Source of the DNA: Bradyrhizobium sp. CCGUVB1N3
GTDB lineage: Bacteria > Pseudomonadota > Alphaproteobacteria > Rhizobiales > Xanthobacteraceae
NCBI RefSeq assembly: GCF_024199925.1
Contig: NZ_JANADR010000001.1
Span: forward strand, 8,311,501-8,375,500
Direction of reading: 5' to 3'
DNA length: 64,000 nucleotides
Under the pieces are notes generated by a model that was given only the letters and a program-made list of their open reading frames with translations, did not search any database and had not been told where the DNA came from. Both the position numbers and the translations under genes were made by a program. Below are positions 28,558-36,584 of the stretch, in pieces; the stretch's first letter is position 1, and every line of letters begins with the position of its first letter.

Positions 28558-30123
28558 ATGGTCGATCTCTTTCACAATCTGGGCCTCGGCTTCGGCGTCG
28601 TGTTTCAAGTCAGCTGGTGGTCGCCCTGGTGGCTCTTCGGTCTGTCGCTTCCGATCTCGATCAATATCCTGATGTGCCTGATCGGGGCTCTCGTCGGCAC
28701 GCTGGTCGGTGTGCTGCCGGGCATCGGAACCGTCGCAACGGTCGCGATGTTGCTGCCGATCACTTTCGGGCTGCCGCCGGTCGGCGCGCTGATCATGCTC
28801 GCGGGCATCTATTACGGCGCCCAATATGGCGGCTCGACCACCTCGATCCTGGTCAATATCCCCGGTGAAGCGACCTCCGTCGTCACGGCCATCGACGGCC
28901 ATCAGATGGCCAGGCAGGGCCGCGCCGGCCCGGCGCTGGCGATCGCGGCGATCGGCTCGTTCTTCGCCGGCTGCGTGGCGACCGTTTTGATCGCGGTCCT
29001 CGGCGCGCCGCTCACGAAACTCGCGCTGGCCTTCGGTCCGGCCGAATACTTCTCGCTGATGGTGCTCGGCCTGATCTTCGCAGTGGTGCTGGCGAAAGGT
29101 TCGGTGCTCAAGGCGATTGCCATGATCGTGCTCGGCCTGCTGCTGTCGATGGTCGGCTCCGACATCGAGACCGGCGCCTCGCGCATGGCGTTCAATATCC
29201 CGGAACTCGCTGACGGCCTCGGCTTCGCGACGGTGGCGATGGGTGTGTTCGGCTTCGCCGAGATCATCCGCAATCTCGACGCAGGCGCGGAGATGAATCG
29301 CGATCTCGTGCAGCAGAAGATCACGGGCTTGATGCCGACCAGGAAGGACCTGATCGACTCGACGCCCGCGATCCTGCGCGGCACGGTGCTCGGATCGATC
29401 CTCGGCATCCTCCCCGGCGGCGGCGCGGTCATCGCTTCCTTCGCCGCCTATACGCTGGAGAAGAAGATCGCGAAGAACCCCTCGCGGTTCGGCCGCGGCG
29501 CGATCGAAGGCGTAGCTTCGCCGGAGAGCGCCAACAACGCTGCGGCGCAGACCTCCTTCATCCCCTTGCTCACGCTCGGCATCCCGCCGAACGCGGTGAT
29601 GGCGCTGATGGTCGGCGCGATGACCATTCACGGCATCGTGCCGGGCCCGCAGGTGATGCAGAAGCAGCCGGACCTCGTCTGGGGCATGATCGCCTCGATG
29701 TGGATCGGCAACCTCATGCTGATCATCATCAACCTGCCGCTGGTCGGAATCTGGGTGCGCCTGTTGCGCGTGCCCTACCGGCTGATGTTCCCCTCGATCG
29801 TGATCTTCTGCGCGATCGGCATCTACTCGGTGAACAACGCGCCGGTCGACGTCATTCTCGCGGGCGTGTTCGGCCTCGTCGGCTACTGGCTCATCAAGCA
29901 CGATTTCGAGCCGGCGCCGCTCTTGCTCGGCATGGTGCTCGGACCGCTGATGGAGGAGAACCTGCGTCGCGCGCTGCTGATCTCGCGCGGCGACTGGAGC
30001 GTGTTCGTGACGCGTCCGCTCTCCGCGGTGCTGCTCGCGGTCGCAGCCGGCCTCCTGGTGCTCACTGTTTTGCCGGTGTTGCGCGCCAAGCGCGACGAGG
30101 TGTTCACCGAATCGGAGAACTGA
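28558..30123 (+). CDS. tctA: Tripartite tricarboxylate transporter, large permease subunit
   Basis: A 521-aa permease with about twelve membrane helices. TctA signatures are GVLPGIGTVATVAMLLPITFGLPP, YYGAQYGGSTTSILVNIPGE and the second repeat GILPGGGAVIASFAAYTLEKK with GVASPESANNAAAQTSFIPLLTLGIPPNAVMALM. It uses the ion gradient to import di- or tricarboxylates presented by a periplasmic TctC. ATG 28558 is preferred over the GTG at 28555. Operon tctB-tctA; TctC must be elsewhere. Confidence 0.92.
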   Translation: MVDLFHNLGLGFGVVFQVSWWSPWWLFGLSLPISINILMCLIGALVGTLVGVLPGIGTVATVAMLLPITFGLPPVGALIMLAGIYYGAQYGGSTTSILVNIPGEATSVVTAIDGHQMARQGRAGPALAIAAIGSFFAGCVATVLIAVLGAPLTKLALAFGPAEYFSLMVLGLIFAVVLAKGSVLKAIAMIVLGLLLSMVGSDIETGASRMAFNIPELADGLGFATVAMGVFGFAEIIRNLDAGAEMNRDLVQQKITGLMPTRKDLIDSTPAILRGTVLGSILGILPGGGAVIASFAAYTLEKKIAKNPSRFGRGAIEGVASPESANNAAAQTSFIPLLTLGIPPNAVMALMVGAMTIHGIVPGPQVMQKQPDLVWGMIASMWIGNLMLIIINLPLVGIWVRLLRVPYRLMFPSIVIFCAIGIYSVNNAPVDVILAGVFGLVGYWLIKHDFEPAPLLLGMVLGPLMEENLRRALLISRGDWSVFVTRPLSAVLLAVAAGLLVLTVLPVLRAKRDEVFTESEN

Positions 30124-30169
30124 GGCCGGCGTTTGCCAACTTGGCCAGTACTATCAAGAGGGTAGGGCA

Positions 30170-30193
30170 GGGGCGGGACTCAAGTTCCGCCCC
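30170..30193 (+). terminator. Probable terminator after tctA
   Basis: GGGGCGG and CCGCCCC arms enclose 10 nt, followed by TTGTCGTTT. GC-rich stem with a weak T tract, between tctA and thyA. Confidence 0.5.
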
Positions 30194-30322
30194 TTGTCGT
30201 TTGTCGGCGGAACGCTCACTTTTCCGGGTATAATCTGCGCGAGGCAGCGAATCGCTGCTGTCGCGGGACGGGGGCCGGCCGCTAAGTTCGCCGACCTCCC
30301 AAAAGGCCCATAGCGCACGCAT

Positions 30323-31117
30323 ATGCACCAGTATCAGGACCTGCTCGAGCGGATTCTCTCAGACGGCGTCGAGAAGCGCGACCGGACCGGCACCGGCACG
30401 CTCTCGGTGTTCGGCCATCAGATGCGCTTCAACCTTGCGGCCGGCTTTCCGATGCTGACCACCAAGCGGTTGCCGCTGAAGGCGATCGTGCACGAGCTGC
30501 TGTGGTTCCTCAAAGGCGACACCAACATCAAATATCTGCGCGATAACGGCGTCACCATCTGGGACGAGTGGGCTGACGCCGACGGCGATCTCGGGCCGGT
30601 CTACGGCCATCAATGGCGCTCCTGGCCTACGGCGGACGGGCGCAGCATCGACCAGATCGCCAATGTCATCGAGATGATCAAGCGCAACCCGGACTCGCGC
30701 CGGCTGATCGTCACCGCCTGGAATCCGGCTGACGTCGAGAAGATGGCGCTGCCGCCCTGCCACCTGCTGTTCCAGTTCTATGTCGCGAACGGCAAACTGT
30801 CGTGCCAGCTCTATCAGCGTTCGGCCGACGTCTTCCTCGGCGTGCCCTTCAATATTGCGTCCTATGCGCTGCTCACGATCATGGTCGCGCAGGTCACGGG
30901 ATTGAAGCCCGGCGACTTCGTGCACTCGCTCGGCGACACGCATCTCTATTCCAATCACCTGGAACAGGCGCGGCTGCAACTGACGCGGACGCCGCGACCG
31001 CTGCCGGTGATGCGGATCAATCCGGACGTGAAGGACATCTTCTCCTTCCGCTACGAGGATTTCGAGCTTGTCGGCTACGACCCGCATCCGCACATCAAGG
31101 CGGAAGTCGCCGTATAG
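30323..31117 (+). CDS. thyA: Thymidylate synthase
   Basis: A 264-aa enzyme methylating dUMP to dTMP with methylenetetrahydrofolate. Hallmarks: [39 protein letters not shown], the catalytic loop [14 protein letters not shown] with Cys146 (matching the E. coli number), [20 protein letters not shown] and [15 protein letters not shown]. Length equals that of E. coli ThyA. It lies immediately left of the genomic island; its metabolic partner folA lies immediately right, suggesting the island has split an original thyA-GNAT-folA cluster. Confidence 0.97.
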   Translation: MHQYQDLLERILSDGVEKRDRTGTGTLSVFGHQMRFNLAAGFPMLTTKRLPLKAIVHELLWFLKGDTNIKYLRDNGVTIWDEWADADGDLGPVYGHQWRSWPTADGRSIDQIANVIEMIKRNPDSRRLIVTAWNPADVEKMALPPCHLLFQFYVANGKLSCQLYQRSADVFLGVPFNIASYALLTIMVAQVTGLKPGDFVHSLGDTHLYSNHLEQARLQLTRTPRPLPVMRINPDVKDIFSFRYEDFELVGYDPHPHIKAEVAV

Positions 31118-31160
31118 AATGCTAGTTTTACCTTCCTTCGGGTTTTGTCACCGAGATTGA

Positions 31161-31204
31161 CGAAAGCCCGCGATTTCCTTGAGGAAGTCGCGGGCTTTCG
31201 TTTT
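31161..31204. terminator. Strong hairpin terminator after thyA, at or near the island edge
   Basis: Perfect 13-bp arms CGAAAGCCCGCGA and TCGCGGGCTTTCG with a 14-nt loop, followed by TTTTAC. The loop itself can pair (TTCC/GGAA). It would end thyA transcription. The gap 31118-31400 also contains TTTTGTCACC twice (31143 and about 31258) and no gene. Confidence 0.7.
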
Positions 31205-31400
31205 ACTTCATCGAGGAAAGTGTCATCCAAATCCAGCCTAGGCGTTCTAGTTTTGGATTTTGTCACCCAAAACGCGAGAAGTGCCTGTCCTGCAGGCGCT
31301 TTTGAGATTTTGAAGGCCGTCGCCATGGCGTCGAAATGCAGCTGGCGGAGCCGCCCTTACAGCTGACAGGTTCAAACCGGGAACAACCCGGAAACGGACC

Positions 31401-32597
31401 TTGCTCGAGCCGACGCCATTCCGCACCGAACAATTGCGCCTGGAGACCGGCGAGCGGTTCGTGCTGACGGTCGATGCTGACGGCATGCCGGCTTGGTGGC
31501 CGAACCTGTACTGCCAGATCAGGATCCGCGAACGCGGCATCAGCTACTCGGCGATGCGGGCCTACATGAGCGCCGTCTGCGCCTTTCACAACATCTGCGC
31601 CGAACTCATCATCGACGTCGACGCAAGGATCGAGAGCCTCGAGCTCTTCCGTGAAGAGGAGATCGCGACCCTGCGCGATGAGCTGCGCGAGAAACGGCGC
31701 AACCCGACGGAGAGCGTCAAGAACGCGCACTGGAAGAGCCGTCTGATTGCCGTCGCCGAGTACATCGTCTGGCGCTGCGACCCCGTCATCGACCGCATGG
31801 TGCTCGACGACAAGCGGCTGCCGGAGGCTCGACGCCGGCTGGAGGCCCTACCGAAGCGGCTCGTCGGCAAGATCGTGGTGAAGAAGAACACCTCCAAGGA
31901 GGGCATGGACGAGAAGACCGAACAGGCGTTCCTGGACGCCATCACGCCGGGTCATCCGACCAATCCCTTCAACAAGCGCAGTCAGGTCCGCAACCAGGCG
32001 CTCTGGCGGCTCTACCATGCCGGCTTGCGTCGGTCGGCTCCGCTCATCCTTACCGGCGGCCATCTGCACCTCAACGGCGACGATCCCTACGTCTTCGTGC
32101 CGCGTAGCCCGGACGATCCCAACGACCCCCGTGCCGACGAGCCGCGCAACAAGACGCTGGCGCATTCGGTGTCGCTGCGGCCTGACTCGGCGGCGATCCT
32201 TCACGACTACATGGTGAAGGATCGGCTGACCTATCCGGGCGCGAAGAAGTCCAAGTACATCTTTCTCTCGCAGGAAAGCAGCGAGAAGAGTCCCAAGCCC
32301 CTTTCGATCGGCGCGGTCGTCGGCATGTACGAGCGCCTCCGCGAGAAGGTGCCCGGCATCCCGGCTGACTTCGCACCGCACATGGTCCGCCGCACGAACA
32401 AGGATCGTATGGGCGACGCCGCGGAGGAGGCCGGCCTCAGCCCGTCGACCGAGCAATCCGTGATCAACCAGCAGAGCGGGTGGACGCCCACCTCCGAGAC
32501 CAGCCTGCAATACCAGCGCCGACGTTTGCGTCGGAAGGGCAATCAGCTCGCCATTGTCATGCAGGACAAGGCCACGGGAGGACGCGCGAATGGCTAA
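31401..32597 (+). CDS. Tyrosine recombinase, first of a trio
   Basis: A 398-aa site-specific recombinase. The N-terminal half (VCAFHNICAELIID region) fits a core-binding domain. Catalytic residues are spread as expected: Arg in LWRLYHAGLRRSAPLIL (about residue 209), HMVRR at 327-331, and the nucleophile Tyr371 in ETSLQYQRRRL after SGWTPT. The start is uncertain: TTG 31401 is the first plausible codon with a weak GGA upstream. It overlaps the next recombinase gene by 8 bp. Three consecutive overlapping recombinases recall Tn554-type and recombinase-in-trio elements, which integrate as a unit. Confidence 0.82.
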   Translation: MLEPTPFRTEQLRLETGERFVLTVDADGMPAWWPNLYCQIRIRERGISYSAMRAYMSAVCAFHNICAELIIDVDARIESLELFREEEIATLRDELREKRRNPTESVKNAHWKSRLIAVAEYIVWRCDPVIDRMVLDDKRLPEARRRLEALPKRLVGKIVVKKNTSKEGMDEKTEQAFLDAITPGHPTNPFNKRSQVRNQALWRLYHAGLRRSAPLILTGGHLHLNGDDPYVFVPRSPDDPNDPRADEPRNKTLAHSVSLRPDSAAILHDYMVKDRLTYPGAKKSKYIFLSQESSEKSPKPLSIGAVVGMYERLREKVPGIPADFAPHMVRRTNKDRMGDAAEEAGLSPSTEQSVINQQSGWTPTSETSLQYQRRRLRRKGNQLAIVMQDKATGGRANG

Positions 32598-34152
32598 GCC
32601 CGCCATCCGATCCGCAGCGCCATCGACCGCCTTCCCGGGCCAGGGGACGGTCATCGATCGCGCCGGCTTCGCGGTTGATGCGACCGGCTGGACGTGGAAG
32701 CTCAACCACGCGGTGCTGCGCGTCAATCTGAAGTTCGAAAGCCTCAGAATCCGCTCCCACTCTCTGCTCGCCTCCATCGCTCGCTTCATTGCCGACTTGA
32801 TCAAGGTCTCGTCGGTCGACAACGTGCGGAACACGTTCGAAGCGCTCTGCTATCTCCATCGGTCGAAACACTTCCGCGATGTCGATGTCGGCGGCGGGAT
32901 TGTTGAAGAGCGCCTGATCAGCGACCTCCGCCGTGTCAAGAACTTCGCGGAGTACCGGCTTTGCTACGTCCGTTCCTGGTACTGCTGGAGTGCCGATCAG
33001 GGCATGACGCAGTTCCCGGAAGAGGTCGCGCAGCGGATCCGGGAATTGAATATTCCAGGCAACGAGACCGGCCATGCCGTTCGGACGCAGGATCCCGTCA
33101 AAGGGGCCTTCGACGAGATCGAGTTCATCGCGCTTACCACGAAGCTGCGCACGCTCGGTCCCAAGCGCTTGACGACCCTGGAAAACACCGTTTGCTGGCT
33201 GGCGATCGCGTTGGGAGCCAATCCGCTGGCCTACGCCTTGGCGCGCGAGGAGGACTACAAGCCATTGAAGGAGGATGACAGCGACCGCATTCACGCGCGC
33301 TTCGATCTGCCCAGGATCAAGAAGGGACACGCCTTCTTCCGGGAGGAGTTCCATCCGAAAATGCTCAACGACGAGATCGCCGCTTGGGTCACGCGGCTCG
33401 TCAGAGAGAACCGTGCTCATCGCGATGAGCATGGCTGGCCGGAGAGGTGCGCGTATCCGCTGTTCAGGCGCCTCGAGCCCGATGCGGAGCGGATGGATGG
33501 TCCCCTTCGCGGGTTCGCCATGCACATGAGCCCAAAGGAGATCAGCCTCCTCGTCAAGCAGGCGATCGCCAAGTTGGAGATCATCTCGCATCGGACCGGC
33601 GAGCCGTTGGTCGTCAATATGCGGCGGTTCCGACGGACGTACGGAACGCGTGCGGTCGAGGAGGGCGCCACGCCCAGCGAGCTGGCGGTCATGCTCGATC
33701 ACTCCGACCTCGGCACGGTGCAGGCTTATTTCGAGACCCGGGCCAGCCAGGTGCTCCGTCTCGACGCCGCGACGGCGCTGCGGTTGGGGCCGATCGCCGA
33801 CGCCTTCATGGGCCGGATCGTGCGGTCCGAACGCGAGGCGGTCAACGGCGACAATCCGGCCAAGCGCATTCCCTTCTACAACCGGCATCCCGACCGAATG
33901 CCGGAAAAGGCCGGAGATGTCGGCACGTGCGGGGCCGGCCCGTGCGGACTGTTCGCGCCACTAAGCTGTTACACATGCCACCAATTCCAGCCTTGGAAGG
34001 ACGCCCCGCATCGCGAGGTCCTGGATTGGCTCTGCGCCGACCGGGCACGCAAGGAAAAGGACGGCTTGGACCGGCAGATCGTTGCTCTGCACGACGCCAC
34101 CATCCTCGCCGTGGCCGAGGTGGTGAAAGCCTGCGAGGCGCTGCCGACATGA
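32590..34152 (+). CDS. Tyrosine recombinase, second of a trio
   Basis: A 520-aa recombinase. Its catalytic block reads MRRFRRTYGTRAVEEGATPSELAVMLDHSD (from residue 344) with nucleophile Tyr380 in VQAYFETRA. The C-terminus carries a Cys/His cluster CGAGPCGLFAPLSCYTCHQF (residues about 446-466), a probable zinc finger found in recombinases of this trio type. ATG 32590 has GGGAGG upstream and overlaps the first recombinase; its own stop overlaps the third by four bases (ATGA), so all three should be produced in fixed ratio. Confidence 0.85.
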   Translation: MAKPAIRSAAPSTAFPGQGTVIDRAGFAVDATGWTWKLNHAVLRVNLKFESLRIRSHSLLASIARFIADLIKVSSVDNVRNTFEALCYLHRSKHFRDVDVGGGIVEERLISDLRRVKNFAEYRLCYVRSWYCWSADQGMTQFPEEVAQRIRELNIPGNETGHAVRTQDPVKGAFDEIEFIALTTKLRTLGPKRLTTLENTVCWLAIALGANPLAYALAREEDYKPLKEDDSDRIHARFDLPRIKKGHAFFREEFHPKMLNDEIAAWVTRLVRENRAHRDEHGWPERCAYPLFRRLEPDAERMDGPLRGFAMHMSPKEISLLVKQAIAKLEIISHRTGEPLVVNMRRFRRTYGTRAVEEGATPSELAVMLDHSDLGTVQAYFETRASQVLRLDAATALRLGPIADAFMGRIVRSEREAVNGDNPAKRIPFYNRHPDRMPEKAGDVGTCGAGPCGLFAPLSCYTCHQFQPWKDAPHREVLDWLCADRARKEKDGLDRQIVALHDATILAVAEVVKACEALPT

Positions 34153-36086
34153 ACGTCCATGTCCTTCCGGATCGCAGACTGCTCGATGCGAAAACGTCCC
34201 TAGCCGCGCTCGTCGAGCGCGCCCGAGCGTTGCAGGTGTTCGGCCCTACCGTCGATTTCGACGCGCCGGTCTGGGATCTTTCGCCCGTCAAGATCACCAG
34301 GCCATCGGCCGGCACGGTCTTCAGGCTGATCTTCTCGCGTGAAGGCGCCGCCAAAACCAAGAGCATGAAAGGGCGCGTGCCCTTGAACGAAGCCTTTGGG
34401 GAAATGATCAAGACGATTATCGCTCTTCGGGAGTTCGCGCGCCCCGCGAAAGATCCCTGTGTTCACGGCGACGTACTGCAGGCCGGCCGCCTGCTGTACG
34501 AAACGCTGCAGAACCGGGGCTTCGATCCGGTGCGGCTGACTAGCGACGATTTCTTCGCGGCGGCCTTCGCGGTCGAGGGGAAGCCCAGCTACAAGTACAA
34601 GGTGGGCGGCAGTCTCGAGATCGTTGCCGAGTTCGTGAACAAACATGCCCTCGCGAAGGCTCGGATCGCCTACTCCAACCCGCATCCTCGGCCGGGCCAT
34701 ACCCAGCGGACCGACGAGAAGTCCAAAAAGGACCGTGCGGGCAGGATGCCTTCCGAAGAGCTGATCGATGCCGTCATCGCCATGAGCGACATCGTTCGCG
34801 AGAAGGGCGACGACCGCGACATTATCCGCGCAGCGGCGGTCGAGCTGCTCATGTGCGCGCCGTGGCGCATCAACGAGGCTTTGATGCTCCGGGCGAAGTG
34901 CCTCCGGAAGAAGTCTGCCATCGACCCCAAGACGGGCCATCCGTACGAAGCTTTCGGCTTCGCCTACGGGGCATCGAAAGGCGCCAACGACACCATCAAG
35001 TGGGTGCCGCCGAAGATGGTGGAAGTCGCCGAGCGCGCGATGGCTGACATCCTGCGGATCACGGAGCCGATCCGCAGGATCGCGCGCTGGATGGAGCGCC
35101 ATCCCGGGCGCGCCTACGTGGCCGAGCCTTTCCGTCTCGCCGATCCGTCCACGCTGCTTACGATCAACGAGGTGGCCGTTGCCATCGGAGTAACCAGTCG
35201 GACGCCGGCCGACCTCTGGCTGAGATACAACGGCGTGCCACGCGAAAAGCATGACGGGCTCCTTCGGTGCACCTTGGCCGACGTGGAGGCCGCCATGCTG
35301 CGGCTTCAGCCGAGGCTGCCGCCGGATATGCCGCAGAAGCTGTCGGACTACCTCTTCCTGATACCTCAGCACTTCTTTCGGGAGGGTAACAACAACCAGT
35401 ATGGGGTCGTCACCTTCCTGAGCGACTTCCAGATCGGCTCCTTTCTGACTTCGCATGAAGGGCACAAGTCGGTCTTCGAAAGGTTGGAGATCCGCGATGC
35501 CGACCACAAGCCGTACAAGATCACCAGCCACGCTTTCCGGCACTATCTCAACACGATCGCTAAGGATGGCGAACTTCCCGAACTCGACATCGCCCGCTGG
35601 AGCGGCCGCAAACGCGTCGGTCAGAACGCCGCCTACGATCACACCGACGGGCGGCAACTGAAGAAGCGCATGCGCGAGATGCTCAACACCAGAGCGATGC
35701 GCGGCCCGTTGCCCCAAGCCGTCGCCAAGCTGCCGCCGGTGGAGCGGGAGGCGTTCGTCAATGCCCGGATCAACAGCGCCCACATGACTGACATCGGCGC
35801 CTGCGTCCAGGACTGGTCGCTCGCGCCCTGTCCCAAGCACGGCTCCTGCGCCGGCTGCGGCGATCACCTCGTCATCAAAGGCAATCCCGCTCACAAGGCC
35901 CGCGCGGAGCGGCTGCTGACCGAACACGAAAGCATGCTTGCGCAGGCCAGGACCGAGATGGGAGAGGGCACCTACGGCGCCAGCGAGTGGGTGAAGCACA
36001 ACGAAAAGATGGTCGAAGGCCTGAAGAGGACCGTCGCGGTCCATGCCGATCCGGAGATCCCCGACGGGACCGCGGTCCAAGTCTGA
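34149..36086 (+). CDS. Tyrosine recombinase, third of a trio
   Basis: A 645-aa recombinase, the largest of the set. The catalytic part includes LLMCAPWRINEALMLRAKCL (first Arg), TSHAFRHYLNTIAKDG (HxxR box, residues about 459-466), WSGRKR and nucleophile Tyr496 in NAAYDHTDG. A C-terminal zinc-finger-like cluster is CPKHGSCAGCGDH, followed by a charged helical tail. A mid-protein insert (TINEVAVAIGVTSRTPADLWL) looks like a helix-turn-helix. ATG 34149 overlaps the previous stop. Confidence 0.85.
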   Translation: MNVHVLPDRRLLDAKTSLAALVERARALQVFGPTVDFDAPVWDLSPVKITRPSAGTVFRLIFSREGAAKTKSMKGRVPLNEAFGEMIKTIIALREFARPAKDPCVHGDVLQAGRLLYETLQNRGFDPVRLTSDDFFAAAFAVEGKPSYKYKVGGSLEIVAEFVNKHALAKARIAYSNPHPRPGHTQRTDEKSKKDRAGRMPSEELIDAVIAMSDIVREKGDDRDIIRAAAVELLMCAPWRINEALMLRAKCLRKKSAIDPKTGHPYEAFGFAYGASKGANDTIKWVPPKMVEVAERAMADILRITEPIRRIARWMERHPGRAYVAEPFRLADPSTLLTINEVAVAIGVTSRTPADLWLRYNGVPREKHDGLLRCTLADVEAAMLRLQPRLPPDMPQKLSDYLFLIPQHFFREGNNNQYGVVTFLSDFQIGSFLTSHEGHKSVFERLEIRDADHKPYKITSHAFRHYLNTIAKDGELPELDIARWSGRKRVGQNAAYDHTDGRQLKKRMREMLNTRAMRGPLPQAVAKLPPVEREAFVNARINSAHMTDIGACVQDWSLAPCPKHGSCAGCGDHLVIKGNPAHKARAERLLTEHESMLAQARTEMGEGTYGASEWVKHNEKMVEGLKRTVAVHADPEIPDGTAVQV

Positions 36087-36122
36087 AGCTGCCCTTCGCC
36101 GTCTGATCCGCAGGATGTCGCC

Positions 36123-36584
36123 ATGACCAAGTCGATCCTTCCAGAGCTGCTCGAAGATCTCGAACGATACCTCGACGACCGCGCCAGCGCGTGGCTCTCG
36201 CAGGAAGGCGAAGCCCTGCCGACCCTTCCGTCGACGGTGGACGGCAAGGTCAACGTCCGGGCGATCACCGCCGCGTTGGGCCGTCCGCAGTCGCAGGAGC
36301 AGCACCTCTTCAAGAAACCGGAGCTGCGCGCGGCGATCAACGCCGTCGCGATCGAGCAGAAGCTGAAGCCGATCGGCGAGCGCCATCAGTCGGAAGAGGT
36401 CGACAAGGCGGTGGCGGCGCGGATCCGGCGGTCGGACATGCGGGCAAGCGAGGCGTCGAAGCTCGCCGCGGAGCAAGCGGCCGTCATCGAGAAGCAGCGA
36501 CGCATCATCGAAAGTCTGCGCGAGCAGGTCAGGATGTTCGAGGAAACCGGCCAGGTGCTCCGGACGGGCGTGGTGCGTCCGTGA
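36123..36584 (+). CDS. Small coiled-coil accessory protein of the recombinase module
   Basis: A 153-aa protein. The first 80 residues (LEDLERYLDDRASAWLS, RAITAALGRPQSQEQHLFKK) look like a small helical DNA-binding head; residues 105-140 (AASEASKLAAEQAAVIEKQRR region) form a coiled coil. Position after three recombinases and layout resemble TnpC of Tn554-like transposons, an orientation or efficiency factor, though sequence identity is not claimed. Its stop overlaps the GTG of the helicase gene by four bases. Confidence 0.68.
   Translation: MTKSILPELLEDLERYLDDRASAWLSQEGEALPTLPSTVDGKVNVRAITAALGRPQSQEQHLFKKPELRAAINAVAIEQKLKPIGERHQSEEVDKAVAARIRRSDMRASEASKLAAEQAAVIEKQRRIIESLREQVRMFEETGQVLRTGVVRP

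Noticed and set aside
28198..29901. A 567-codon minus-strand frame opposite tctA
   Set aside because: Composition is dominated by Arg, Asp, His and Gln with no motif, and tctA on the other strand is certain.
31401..36086. Prophage or conjugative element integrase
   Set aside because: Three consecutive recombinases without phage structural, relaxase or type IV secretion genes fit a recombinase-trio element better; no adjacent tRNA attachment site is seen.
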